A DNA stretch of 38,691 nt from Chitinivibrionales bacterium. GTDB taxonomy: Bacteria; Fibrobacterota; Chitinivibrionia; Chitinivibrionales; JANQEN01. Below are positions 1 to 8,295 of the stretch, one piece after another. Numbering within the stretch: the first letter of the stretch is position 1; the number at the start of each line of letters is the position of its first letter. The DNA lies in contig JANQEN010000106.1 in NCBI GenBank assembly GCA_028278335.1, positions 1 to 38,691 of the forward strand. Reading direction: 5' to 3'. The notes under the pieces are model-generated. The model was not told the origin of the DNA, ran no database searches, and was given only the letters and a program-made list of their open reading frames with translations. Made by a program: the position numbers and the translations under genes.

Positions 1-18
1 ATATTTTTGACTATCGTT

Positions 19-135
19 TAATCTTTTGCCTTAGCCAGGTGGAAGGTGGCCGCAGGCCAGTCCGAACGAAGTGAGGACCGACCGGAGGGTAGCCTGGAAC
101 CACGGCGACCCTGCAGAGCAGGGGAAGGCCCAAAT
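19..135 (+). repeat. 117-bp hairpin repeat, subtype A, copy 1
   Basis: The copy begins TAATCTTTTGC and ends CCCAAAT. Inside are a closing stem GCCTT/AAGGC (28-32 with the AAGGC just before the final CCAAAT), a hairpin GTCC..GGAC, a small GGCC-GCA-GGCC hairpin and a CCCTGC-aga-GCAGGG hairpin. Copies 4401-4517 and 28068-28184 have the same length and layout, with paired base changes in the stems. No ORF is conserved. Function is unknown; it could be a structured RNA, a MITE-like element or a REP-like repeat. Confidence 0.8.
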
Positions 136-238
136 ATTTTAAAATGACTGTTAAAATCATTAAATACATTTAAGTTGTTCAAAGGCAAAAATAAGGTTAA
201 AAGATGAGATCGCCGCGCTAGGCTCGCGATGACAAATG

Positions 239-392
239 GGGCACGGCATTAATCTTTTGTAAATATGAATTGAAAGGGCGCGGACAAGCAGCGCCCCTAG
301 AGGTGAAAAGAAGTGTGGCGTTTAAAGTGCCTAGTGTGAGCTAAAGTTAAAAAAAACCTACAGGGTATTTTTGACTATCTTTTAATCTTTTG
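239..392 (+). repeat. Long direct repeat, copy 1 (366-bp period)
   Basis: The block runs from GGCACGGCA through AATTGAAAGGGCGC and GTGAGCTAAAG to TTGACTATCTTTTAATCTTTTGC. It recurs 366 bp downstream at 604-758 with a minority of mismatches. The start of the window (1-30) matches its right-hand end, so the array has about three units with 117-bp elements set into it. No protein-coding signal is seen. Confidence 0.8.
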
Positions 393-499
393 CGATAAGG
401 ATGTGAAAGGTGCGGAGCAGTATTTTTGCAAAGCAAAAATACCGAAGCGAACGCGTAGCCTGTAGCAGCCTGGTCGAGCGAAGCGAGAATCGCCCAAAT
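383..499 (+). repeat. 117-bp hairpin repeat, subtype B, copy 1
   Basis: It has the same ends (TAATCTTTTGC and CCCAAAT) and the same 117-bp length as subtype A, but a largely different interior. The closing stem is GCGAT/ATCGC. The central hairpin is GTATTTTTGC-aaa-GCAAAAATAC, and a third hairpin around GTCGAGC-gaa-GCGAGA precedes the end. A second B copy lies at 28929-29046. Short ORFs read across it are by-products of the repeat. Confidence 0.8.
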
Positions 500-603
500 T
501 TCTTTAAATATTTTATTGTTGCATTTAAAATTCATTAGATTCCCGCTAAAAGCATGCGGGAATGACAGCTATAAAATTACTAATAATCCGCTCCCTTACG
601 GTC

Positions 604-758
604 GGGGCACGGCATTTTTATTTTGTAAATATGAATTGAAAGGGCGCAGACAAGCAGCGCCCCTACAGGTGAAAAGAAGAGTGGCGTTTAAAGTGTCTAG
701 AGTGAGCTAAAGTGAAAAGAAACCTACAGGATATTATTGACTATCTTTTAATCTTTTG
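604..758 (+). repeat. Long direct repeat, copy 2 (366-bp period)
   Basis: Second copy of the block at 239-392. Between the two lie the B element and a small hairpin ATTCCCGC (539-546) with GCGGGAAT (556-563). The stretch from 790 to 959 shows no gene or repeat that I can support. Confidence 0.8.
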
Positions 759-784
759 CCCTAGCCAGGTGGAAGGTGGCCGCG
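749..784 (+). repeat. 117-bp repeat subtype A, truncated copy
   Basis: Only the first 36 bp of the A element are present (TAATCTTTTGCC through the CCAGGTGG and GGTGGCCGC stretch); the sequence then diverges. The truncation lies upstream of the 960-3997 operon and may mark a recombination or insertion boundary. Confidence 0.7.
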
Positions 785-959
785 CGCGTGTACTCTGCAA
801 GAAACCTAAATTCTGTAACACTGTCCAAGGGATAGAAGGCGTTATGGAGGGTCTAGTTTTTTACTGTAGTATAGCATTGGCAAGGGTGTTATTACCACAC
901 GCAACTATCATCTTGATTTATTTAGGGCACCCATACATAGACTATAAATCAGGACTCTA

Positions 960-1838
960 TTAATTACCGAAAATTCTTATTATAATTAGACCTGCACAAA
1001 CCAAAATCATTGTAACAAATGTTTTTATATTTAATTTTTCCTTAAAATAATAGGTTGAGAGAATTATTGGAATTATAAAAGAAGCAGAATTAACCGAAAC
1101 AACTAGAGGCAACAAACCATTTTTTAAAGCCTGTAGAAAAAACATAAAAGATAAAAAGCCATAGATCCCTATAAATGCCCCACTTTTCAAAGAACTTTTT
1201 AGGGAGGTTATATACCTTCTTTTGGCTATCATAAATAAAAGTGTAATAAAAGCAATTACTAAATTAATAACAAAAATAAAGGAATGAATATCAATTTTAT
1301 AATTATCGACTGCTATCTTCTGTGTTGTGTAAAGTAAGGCCGAAATAAATGCCGCTGCAAAAATCAGAAAAAAACTCTTGTGAAGTTTTATTTTAGCCCC
1401 CCTTTGCCTCTTTGGTCCTAGGATAAAAAGAGTTATAGTGATTAAGAAAATCCCAATTAATTCAGCTAATGATATCTCTTCGTGAAACGGTTCAGGGAGA
1501 ATAAAAAAGATTACAAGGATAAATATCACACTACTTCTAAAACCAGTAAAAAACACTCCTGTCGGGAGGCTTTGCAGCGCCTTAAAGCGGATTAGCATCA
1601 CTGAAATAAAACCAATTCCGCCAATTATTCCAAAAAGAATGAGTAGCTTAATATCCCCTATTGAGGATTTTTGAATGAGAAAAAAAATTCCTGCTATAAA
1701 ATATGAGACAGTGGCTGAAGAAAAGGTAACTACATAAGGATTATCTTTTTTTTGAACTGCTGATTTGTAGAGAAACCCTTGCAATCCATTTGCAACCGCT
1801 GCTAGTATTCCAAAGAAGAACCAATCAAATTCAAACAT
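960..1838 (-). CDS. EamA/DMT-family transporter
   Basis: The 292-residue protein is almost entirely hydrophobic, with about ten predicted membrane helices in two similar halves, the usual layout and length of EamA (drug/metabolite transporter, 10-TMS) proteins. An N-terminal GILAAVANGLQGFLYKSAV helix and a late helix with NSASFIIPIILSTYYFKEKL fit the family, in which a glycine-rich helix and a short loop before KEK recur. The substrate cannot be deduced. The gene starts 9 bp after the PhnD-like gene stop, with no strong ribosome-binding site, so it is probably translationally coupled and last in the operon. Base composition is clearly more AT-rich than in patB or the pilin genes. Confidence 0.8.
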   Translation of the reverse strand: MFEFDWFFFGILAAVANGLQGFLYKSAVQKKDNPYVVTFSSATVSYFIAGIFFLIQKSSIGDIKLLILFGIIGGIGFISVMLIRFKALQSLPTGVFFTGFRSSVIFILVIFFILPEPFHEEISLAELIGIFLITITLFILGPKRQRGAKIKLHKSFFLIFAAAFISALLYTTQKIAVDNYKIDIHSFIFVINLVIAFITLLFMIAKRRYITSLKSSLKSGAFIGIYGFLSFMFFLQALKNGLLPLVVSVNSASFIIPIILSTYYFKEKLNIKTFVTMILVCAGLIIIRIFGN

Positions 1839-1847
1839 AAAAATTCA

Positions 1848-2870
1848 CTATGACGAAACATCTTTTTTTAGAAAATTAAAGAAGAATAACCCACTCCCTA
1901 GTAACATCGCTATAGCAATAATTAATAAATATACGCGCATTGCCTTTTCAGTAGGCGAAGGAGTTTTTAATGCATTCAATAATCCATCATAATCCCCATC
2001 GACCCAGGTAATCCAACCTTGGAATCCACCCCATTCATCAAAAAAATTCTCTGGGGGATTTTCTGTCAAATCTATCAGCGTCTCTTTTAAGCGCGAAATC
2101 ATTTCGTCATTCTGCAAACTCTTTCTAAATACAAAAACACCATTTTTAATAGGGTTTGACCGACCATCCATCTCTAATTTCTTGATCAGTGGGTTTGCCT
2201 GGGCCTCACGCTTATAGAAGAAGTCCGGCATTGCGCCCGCAATAATATCCTGCTCTTTTTCCTCAGATACCAGTGCGTCTAATACATTAGAGTGATTTCC
2301 AAAGAATTTATAGTAAATAATATTTTTTTTGTTTTTAATTAAATCTTCACTTCTCAATTTTAAATCAAAATTCTTTTCATAAATCATTGATCGGGGGAAA
2401 ATATATCCTGATGTTGATTGAGTATTAGAAAAGGCGATTGTCTTTCCTTCAAGATCAGCAATATTCGATATTGTATCATTCGTCCTAGCAACAATCACAC
2501 TAAAATAAAAATCTCTGCCATTATATATTGACCTCACTAGTGGAAGAACTCTTTTTCTTGCATGAAAATATTTAAATGGAGAAAACTCCCCAGCAATATC
2601 AACTTCTCCTTTGTCCATTTTATCAAAAACTTCACTTATGTCATTAGGATTTTGATAATATTCAAAATTAACGATAATACCCTTTTTAGAAAGATATTCC
2701 CTTAATTTTTCATATTTATATTGCTCTCTCTTTTTTTCCTTTTTATATAAAATGGCGAAATTAATAACTTTATTAGATTTTAAAGGTTCGTTTCCTTTAA
2801 CAGTACCCGAAAAGCAAACAAAGATAAAGCATATCAATGCTGTTATTATAGCTTTGCCCAAATTCTCCAT
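1848..2870 (-). CDS. PhnD-like periplasmic binding protein with C-terminal membrane anchor
   Basis: This 340-residue protein has a signal peptide (residues about 1-26) and a phosphate/phosphite/phosphonate-type substrate-binding fold (PhnD, periplasmic-binding type 2). Typical segments are KYEKLREYLSKKG, GEVDIAGEFSPFKYF, IADLEGKTIAFSNTQSTSGY and the late DALVSEEKEQDIIAG. Unlike classical PhnD it ends in a strong transmembrane helix (about 310-334) followed by basic residues, so it would be membrane-tethered. No ABC permease or ATPase lies nearby, so a sensory or scavenging role is as likely as classical uptake. The gene is the middle one of a minus-strand operon, with a GAAGG ribosome-binding site. 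The ligand is unknown. Confidence 0.75.
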   Translation of the reverse strand: MENLGKAIITALICFIFVCFSGTVKGNEPLKSNKVINFAILYKKEKKREQYKYEKLREYLSKKGIIVNFEYYQNPNDISEVFDKMDKGEVDIAGEFSPFKYFHARKRVLPLVRSIYNGRDFYFSVIVARTNDTISNIADLEGKTIAFSNTQSTSGYIFPRSMIYEKNFDLKLRSEDLIKNKKNIIYYKFFGNHSNVLDALVSEEKEQDIIAGAMPDFFYKREAQANPLIKKLEMDGRSNPIKNGVFVFRKSLQNDEMISRLKETLIDLTENPPENFFDEWGGFQGWITWVDGDYDGLLNALKTPSPTEKAMRVYLLIIAIAMLLGSGLFFFNFLKKDVSS

Positions 2871-2944
2871 TACACTTTACCTTCTTCCAATAGCTTCTTT
2901 CTAAATAAATCAAGCATTCATGATTAAAATTATCATATATAGAG

Positions 2945-3997
2945 TTAAAAATCAAGATAGTATTGTCCATCTTTAAATGAAGCAAATTCGTCTATAGTTT
3001 TAGTATCTTCCGAAGTCCATTTTTTTCTTTTCTTTTTTAATATTCCTTGAATTTTCTCAACCTCTACAATAAATTCATGCTTTTCCATTTTATTTAATAT
3101 ATCTAATAATGTTTTAACACCTTCTTTTACATTTTTTAACGGATATTTATTCTCATTCATCAAATTAAGTCTCATTGAAATATGGGCTATATAAAATGTT
3201 GGTTCAGCAATATACTTTTCCTTTTCATCCGGAGTATAATTCGATATTGCGTCTTCATAATGGGATCGCGCTTTAATTAGATCGTCATCAGTAGGATCAC
3301 CAAGATACTCTTTATATTTGTCCATATAATAATGATGTAACCGTCCAAGTTCAAAATAGGATGGCGCAAATAGGGGATAATTTCTAATATGCTTTTCTAA
3401 CTTATCTTTTGACTCATTAAAAAAATAATTCACAACAGCAATATTTTTATTAATAGTATCTTTCGCCATACCTCTTGCTATTCGGATAAAATTGTAATAG
3501 ATTGTATGTTTAAATTGTGGATCATATCTATCTTTTATACCATCAACCTCTTTTTTGGCTTCTTTGATACCTTTGTTAAGAGCTATTATTTCTATACCTG
3601 TTGCCTTCTTGAACTCTTCATTTACAAGTTTTTTAACTTTATCATCTGTCAATTCTTGTTTGACACAATTTTTCACTCTTTCATCTAATAATGCCTTTAT
3701 ATTTATTTGTACACCCTCCCATGAGTAAATTCCTAATATTATTAGAAATATTAATGTAATTATTCCACCAAAATAAATACATTGCTTAAAAAAGTTAGTC
3801 TGGTTTGTATTTAAGTTATTTAAAAACTCAGTATATTCAATAATCGCAGATCTATCTTTATCATTTTTCTGTTCAGCTTTTACCAGCGACTGCCCACAGT
3901 GAGAGCAGAATTTACTTTTAGGAAGGTTCTCTTCGTTGCAATTTTTGCACACAAAATTTTGTTGTGTTGAATCAGAATTGTTTTTAGAATCTGCCAT
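2945..3997 (-). CDS. Zinc-ribbon membrane protein with helical extracytoplasmic region
   Basis: The 350-residue protein starts with a zinc ribbon (CxxC at C17/C20 and CxxC at C31/C34, with the text CSHCGQSL), then one transmembrane helix (about residues 69-92), then a long charged, helical region with TPR-like features (repeated aromatic/helical segments around 170-290). The ATG follows a clear GGAG site. It is the first gene of the minus-strand operon with the PhnD-like and EamA genes. Function is not recognised; the layout (cytoplasmic zinc ribbon, single anchor, helical outer domain) suggests a scaffold or sensor. AT content is very high, as in its two partners, which suggests joint acquisition. 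Confidence 0.7.
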   Translation of the reverse strand: MADSKNNSDSTQQNFVCKNCNEENLPKSKFCSHCGQSLVKAEQKNDKDRSAIIEYTEFLNNLNTNQTNFFKQCIYFGGIITLIFLIILGIYSWEGVQINIKALLDERVKNCVKQELTDDKVKKLVNEEFKKATGIEIIALNKGIKEAKKEVDGIKDRYDPQFKHTIYYNFIRIARGMAKDTINKNIAVVNYFFNESKDKLEKHIRNYPLFAPSYFELGRLHHYYMDKYKEYLGDPTDDDLIKARSHYEDAISNYTPDEKEKYIAEPTFYIAHISMRLNLMNENKYPLKNVKEGVKTLLDILNKMEKHEFIVEVEKIQGILKKKRKKWTSEDTKTIDEFASFKDGQYYLDF

Positions 3998-4400
3998 ATT
4001 ATTCTCCTTATTTCACTTAAAAAAGTAATAATAATACAGTCATACTGACAGGTTTATTATGTATAAATTTATCAGATGCTTAGCAATGAACATCGTATAA
4101 AGCTACCTTTATTATTAACTATAGTCCTTACAAAAAATGATACTAAGATATTGATCCTAGTCGTAAAGCTCCACAAAAAAGGTGGCTAATGAAAAAGATA
4201 CAAGAATTCGTTTTGAAAGGCAAGTAGATTTATCTAATATTCAACAGTTACCTGAATGAACAAAAAGCTACGTTGGATACCTCTTGCAAGATGTCAATGA
4301 GCTGACTTATTATGAAAACAAATAAAACTGGTTGGTATATTTCGCGCTTTCAGCGCTTTAGATCAATTAAATGATATTACATATCGTCCTTGGTGATAAG
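3998..4400. other. Intergenic region with a possible gene remnant
   Basis: No intact gene is seen. A 47-codon frame from a GTG at 4182 to a TAA at 4323 reads with plausible protein composition but is interrupted by TGA at 4257-4259, so it looks like a decayed fragment. The last 52 bp (4349-4400) match 28878-28928, the flank of another 117-bp element, so this element type has a longer 5' extension at these two sites. Confidence 0.4.
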
Positions 4401-4517
4401 TAATCTTTTGTCTTAGCCAGGTGGAAGGTGGCCGCAGGCCAGTCTGAGCAGCGTGAAGACCGACCGGAGGGTAGCCTGGAACCACGGCGACCCTGCAAAG
4501 CAGGGGAAGACCCAAAT
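4401..4517 (+). repeat. 117-bp hairpin repeat, subtype A, copy 2
   Basis: Same ends and length as copy 1. The closing stem is GTCTT/AAGAC instead of GCCTT/AAGGC, and the middle hairpin is GTCT..AGAC instead of GTCC..GGAC. Both are paired changes that keep the helices. It lies on the far side of the 960-3997 operon from the left-hand copies. Confidence 0.8.
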
Positions 4518-4658
4518 TTTTTTTAAATCTTTTAAATTGCTTCTGAGAATCGCCAAAAATCTCTAAAGATATTTAATATGCAGCAATTTATTTTACACCT
4601 ATCAATGAATGATAATAAAGAAATTGCGTACTAATTGATTTGAAATAGAGGTTATTTC

Positions 4659-5792
4659 ATGAGTGATTTTGATAGAGTAATCGATAGAAAAGGTACCTAT
4701 GCCTATAAATGGGAGAAATATCGCAATCTGGATGTTATTCCGCTCTGGGTTGCTGATATGGATTTTGCTTCGCCGCCCCAGGTTGTTTCTGCTTTAAAGG
4801 AGCGTATTGACCATGCAGTGTTTGGGTACACTAAAGATCCAGAGGAGCTAAATACAACGGTTATAGAGTATTGTAAAAACTCCTTTGATTGGGCTATAGA
4901 AAAGCAGTGGATTATCTGGCTTCCCGGACTGGTAACAGGGATAAATATTGCCTGTCGATCAGTTGGTGAGAGGAATGATTCTGTGATAACAATGCCACCG
5001 ATCTATCCACCTTTTTTAGAGGCACCTCAATTGAGTAAAAGAGATCAGGTGTCAATCCCCTTGAAACATACCCAGGGACAATGGATCATGGATTTTGACT
5101 CCCTTGCTACGGTACCGGTTAGCAAGAACGCGCACTTTCTCTTTTGTAATCCTCAAAACCCTACAGGCCGTGTGTATACAAAGGAGGAGCTGTTAGCACT
5201 CTCCGAGATTTGCATGGATCGCAATATTATTGTCTGCTCCGATGAGATCCACTGTGATTTAGTATTGGACACTGATAAAAAGCATATCCCCTTAGCATCT
5301 CTCAATGAAACGATTGCTGATAGAACAATTACGCTGATGGCACCCAGTAAAACCTATAATATTGCAGGACTTGGTTGCTCCTTTGCTATCATTCCCAATA
5401 GAAAGCTTCGCATTGCCTTTCAAAGAGCTATGAAGGGAATCGTACCCCACGTTAACCTCCTTGGGTATACTGCAGCGCTTGCTGCGTATCGAGACTCGCA
5501 AGAGTGGTTAGCCGATCTTTTAAGTTATCTTCGAATCAATAGGGATATAACCGAGGAGAGGATTAGCAGCTTACTGGGGCTTTCCATAACCCATGTTGAG
5601 GCAACCTACCTTGCTTGGATTGACGCCCGTTCGCTACAAAAGGAAAATCCCACCCGATTCTTTGAAGAGGCTGGGGTGGGGTTCTCTGATGGAGCTGATT
5701 TTGGTGCTCCCGGTTATGTGAGACTCAATTTTGGGTGTCCACGACCATTGCTTGAAAAAGCCTTAAGCCGCATAGAAAAAGCTGTGTCATAA
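4659..5792 (+). CDS. patB: PatB/MalY-type cystathionine beta-lyase (C-S lyase aminotransferase)
   Basis: This 377-residue fold-type I PLP enzyme is of the MalY/PatB subfamily, which cleaves cystathionine or cysteine S-conjugates to a thiol, pyruvate and ammonia. It starts with the family hallmark region up to IPLWVADMDF (residues 27-36). It carries CNPQNPTGRV (around 163-171), SDEIHCDL (D195 contacts the PLP ring nitrogen) and the Schiff-base lysine K231 in APSKTYN. The length is normal for the family. The start follows an AGAGG ribosome-binding site. It appears monocistronic, between the 117-bp repeat and the convergent pilin operon. A role in methionine/homocysteine metabolism or sulfur release is likely; the true substrate cannot be read from sequence. 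Confidence 0.92.
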   Translation: MSDFDRVIDRKGTYAYKWEKYRNLDVIPLWVADMDFASPPQVVSALKERIDHAVFGYTKDPEELNTTVIEYCKNSFDWAIEKQWIIWLPGLVTGINIACRSVGERNDSVITMPPIYPPFLEAPQLSKRDQVSIPLKHTQGQWIMDFDSLATVPVSKNAHFLFCNPQNPTGRVYTKEELLALSEICMDRNIIVCSDEIHCDLVLDTDKKHIPLASLNETIADRTITLMAPSKTYNIAGLGCSFAIIPNRKLRIAFQRAMKGIVPHVNLLGYTAALAAYRDSQEWLADLLSYLRINRDITEERISSLLGLSITHVEATYLAWIDARSLQKENPTRFFEEAGVGFSDGADFGAPGYVRLNFGCPRPLLEKALSRIEKAVS

Positions 5793-5797
5793 AAAAG

Positions 5798-5829
5798 TTT
5801 CCCCCTCTTTTGAGCGAAAGAGGGGGAAA
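5798..5829 (-). terminator. Intrinsic terminator of the pilin unit at 5894-7956
   Basis: A perfect 13-bp stem, TTTCCCCCTCTTT (5798-5810) with its complement (5817-5829), encloses a 6-nt loop. Read on the minus strand it is followed by C and six T (5796-5791), so it terminates transcription coming from the pilin genes. On the plus strand no T-run follows, although it may also slow transcription leaving patB. Confidence 0.8.
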
Positions 5830-5893
5830 GGGGCGAGTTGTATGTTTATTTTTATATTTAAACTGGGCACTACCGGGAATACCCAGGTGTCAA

Positions 5894-7393
5894 TTAGATA
5901 GTGTTTTCCTCTGTCCAGCCTCCGAGAATGAGTTTTAGCAGTGAAGGATTACCCTCTGTTTTTACAAAGGGAAATCCCGGGGGGTTAATGTCCTCGATAA
6001 GCCGCCTGTCATGCATGTAGTCGATTGATCCCATGCATCCGCCTATCGGGCTTCCACTGCTTGTCCGTGTGGGATAACGCCAGGCTTTCAGGATGTGATT
6101 TCCATAGAGTTTTAGGTTGTAATCACACTGTTCGTAAAGGTCCCAATATTCTGCGCCCTTAACATTGTTATAGGTTTCAACGCCAATCATTGATGCAGTG
6201 ATATCCAAGGTACCGGTTTTATATTTATATGATGAGTTTCCAGAATACCAGTTTTTCTTCCAACGATGATTAAAAATGACATGGTGTCCAGATACGAGCC
6301 CTAATATATTCTCTGAGGCTTCGGGGAGTGTGTTTTCTGTAGCATTGTAATCTTCATAGACAATATCGTCGACTGGTACAATGCTTCTTCCCTTTTTAGT
6401 GGCCACCGTAACCTTTCCCCGGACAGTGCCAAGCACATTGAGGTTCTCAGGACAGATTAGGATTTTATTATGATAATCATTTATTTCCATATGATGATAG
6501 CCACTGCCATTGCGATAGTGGTAAATAGCCTTGGCATTGCCGCTCTCTATTTTAAATTCTAAAGTAGGGCGGTAATCATTGTCTTCTGTCCCATAATCGT
6601 AGGAGGTGGGTAAATCAACATGGGGTTGTGATTGAAAGTCTCCTGAGGCCAACCCTTTGGGAAGAGCGATCTTCTCTACATTTCCCAAATATCTATTGGT
6701 AAAAATCTGGTCACAATCAGAGGCACCACCGGAGAAGTTGAGTTGGATCCCTTGATTGTAGTTGTTTTCATGATGAGAACCCGATCCATAACCACCATTG
6801 TAATCGCTGGCTGCTGTTACTAATCCCTTTTCAAAGATGACCTCATTGCCACTACCGGGATAACTGTTTCTACTAATCTCAATCCAGGTGTTCATATGAA
6901 AGCGCCCATCAAAACGCCTGCGGTAAAAACCTCCCCAGTTGCTATGACCATTGTAGGTGTCATCAAAAAAGGTGGAGAAGTAGCCAAAGCTCATTTGAAC
7001 AACGCCGTTGTAGCGGATTCGTTTAACAAACTCATTTGCTGTGCGGTCTGTTGGGTGATTATATACTTCAGCAATGATAATAGCACCGGGCCGGCCAACA
7101 CTTTGAAAGGTGTTGATGACCACATCAACGAAGTGGCCATTGAGCTGCAAGCCAGTAAAGGGCCGAAAGGTCAAATCGGGATTGGGAAAGGATATGCTTT
7201 GACGAAGCCAGTGAATACCCAGCATCAATCCTGATTCTGCAGCAAAAAAGGCTTGGTCATTACGAAAGGCTTCAGCCTCTTTATCTGTTTCATTGACAAC
7301 AACATTAATAAATCCCATTGCTGTGATGGTTAAAACGGTTGCGATAACAAGCGCTGCAACCAAGGCATATCCATCATTCTTTAACCGCCGCAT
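5894..7393 (-). CDS. PilX-like minor pilin, large
   Basis: The 499-residue protein begins with a class III signal: MRRLKNDG then YALVAALVIATVLTITAMG. Prepilin peptidase would cut after G8. Position +5 is Ala rather than Glu, as in GspK-type tip subunits. The following ETDKEAEAFRNDQAFFAAESGL segment is typical of PilX N-terminal domains. The remaining 430 residues form a large unrecognised, glycine- and aromatic-rich soluble domain with many HH/YH pairs. It lies 23 bp behind the PilW-like gene and ends before a strong terminator. A paralogue with the same N-terminus lies at 9275-10411. Pilus-tip or surface adhesion is a plausible role by family analogy. Confidence 0.8.
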   Translation of the reverse strand: MRRLKNDGYALVAALVIATVLTITAMGFINVVVNETDKEAEAFRNDQAFFAAESGLMLGIHWLRQSISFPNPDLTFRPFTGLQLNGHFVDVVINTFQSVGRPGAIIIAEVYNHPTDRTANEFVKRIRYNGVVQMSFGYFSTFFDDTYNGHSNWGGFYRRRFDGRFHMNTWIEISRNSYPGSGNEVIFEKGLVTAASDYNGGYGSGSHHENNYNQGIQLNFSGGASDCDQIFTNRYLGNVEKIALPKGLASGDFQSQPHVDLPTSYDYGTEDNDYRPTLEFKIESGNAKAIYHYRNGSGYHHMEINDYHNKILICPENLNVLGTVRGKVTVATKKGRSIVPVDDIVYEDYNATENTLPEASENILGLVSGHHVIFNHRWKKNWYSGNSSYKYKTGTLDITASMIGVETYNNVKGAEYWDLYEQCDYNLKLYGNHILKAWRYPTRTSSGSPIGGCMGSIDYMHDRRLIEDINPPGFPFVKTEGNPSLLKLILGGWTEENTI

Positions 7394-7416
7394 TGTTACC
7401 TCTTTTTTAAAAATTA

Positions 7417-7956
7417 TTAGTTACGACAATGGATGAAGTTTGTATTCTCAGAAATCGCATCATTGGCAGTTTTGTATGTTGATGTAAGGTGCAGTTGGAT
7501 CTGAGCTGCCTTGCGATCTCCCATAAGGTTAAAACAACTATTTTCAGTTACGGTAACCTGCTTGCTGCCTGTTGAATAGGTCACCCACGTATTGGTAGCT
7601 GTATCGAGCTCCATGAGTATACTATTCTGGACCTGGTAGCCGGCGGTTAAGTTCCCATCTGAATCGTACATCCGGATATGGGTCACATTACTCTTATCGG
7701 CAGTATATGAGTCGGCATTCTCAAAAATTTCACCGCCGGCATGGTCTAAGACAAAGGTTGCACCACGAATATCACGGGAAACCTGCTCCATAACGTTATC
7801 ATACTGCACTTGCAGTTGAGAACTCAATACACCTTCGCTGGTCTCTGTAACATTGAGATCGAGGATTGCCATGAATCCCCCTGCCATGAAACCGACGATC
7901 ATAAAGGTTGTTACCGCTTCTACCAGTGAGAGTCCCTTTTGATTTGCAAGTTTCAT
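7417..7956 (-). CDS. PilW/PulJ-like prepilin
   Basis: The 179-residue protein has a class III leader MKLANQKG, then LSLVEAVTTFMIVGFMAGG with the required Glu at +5. The globular part contains the VMEQVSRDIRGATFV segment typical of PilW/GspJ-like minor pilins and two cysteines (in NSCFNL and the C-terminal IHCRN) that could pair. The start is supported by AAGGAG at 7 bp. It is the first gene of a two-gene unit with the PilX-like gene. A near-consensus promoter at 8002-8030 and a palindrome at 8039-8069 lie upstream. No pilus assembly ATPase, platform protein or secretin is in the window. Confidence 0.85.
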   Translation of the reverse strand: MKLANQKGLSLVEAVTTFMIVGFMAGGFMAILDLNVTETSEGVLSSQLQVQYDNVMEQVSRDIRGATFVLDHAGGEIFENADSYTADKSNVTHIRMYDSDGNLTAGYQVQNSILMELDTATNTWVTYSTGSKQVTVTENSCFNLMGDRKAAQIQLHLTSTYKTANDAISENTNFIHCRN

Positions 7957-8001
7957 CGTAATACTCCTTGTATTGGTAAATCGCTTCCATTGTCTACATT
8001 A

Positions 8002-8030
8002 ATTATCCCGAAAAATGGCTAAAAAGACAA
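8002..8030 (-). promoter_or_regulatory. Sigma-70-type promoter of the PilW-like gene
   Basis: On the minus strand, TTGTCT (8030-8025), a 17-nt spacer and GATAAT (8007-8002) lie about 45 bp upstream of the start at 7956. The -35 edge is 17 bp from the GGAA/TTCC half-site of the adjacent palindrome. Confidence 0.6.
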
Positions 8031-8038
8031 ATTAAACG

Positions 8039-8069
8039 TTTAAAACCGGAACTGAAGCTTCCACTTTTT
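8039..8069 (-). promoter_or_regulatory. Palindromic pilin operator, copy 1
   Basis: Read on the minus strand, this is AAAA..GGAA-N7-TTCC-GG-TTTTAA. Similar dyads occur at 9185-9215, 10954-10985 and 11123-11152, all upstream of pilin genes and in the same orientation. Here it ends just upstream of a good -35 box, which suits an activator site centred near -60. Confidence 0.55.
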
Positions 8070-8192
8070 GGGTGACTTTTATCACCTACAACGCTAACTT
8101 CTATAAAATCAACTATTTATACTTTAATTTTGGGATTCTATTATAAATCAGTAACTTATCGTTCAGTATAGGAATTATCATGTATTGGAGGG

Positions 8193-8236
8193 AAAAAAAA
8201 TATCCCCTCCATATAAATACAGCAAAAGAGGGGATA
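8193..8236 (-). terminator. Intrinsic terminator after the pilin gene at 8296
   Basis: TATCCCCTC (8201-8209) pairs with GAGGGGATA (8228-8236). On the minus strand eight T follow (8200-8193). It separates the upstream pilin genes from the 7956-5894 unit. Confidence 0.8.
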
Positions 8237-8295
8237 GGGGAGAGGGAATGAATAGTTACATTACATGTTATTGTTTTTTAATTGTTCTGTGGTTG

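Noticed and set aside
347..535. Short minus-strand ORF that resembles another at 28797-29129
   Set aside because: Both lie over subtype B repeats; the similar peptides come from the repeated DNA, with no ribosome-binding site.
1..790. Direct repeats that could suggest a CRISPR array
   Set aside because: The units are about 365 bp, with long similar interiors and no short spacers or cas genes.
4182..4325. 47-codon frame with in-frame TGA at 4257-4259 as a second selenoprotein
   Set aside because: No recognisable family, no redox motif around the TGA and no good start site; more likely a decayed fragment.
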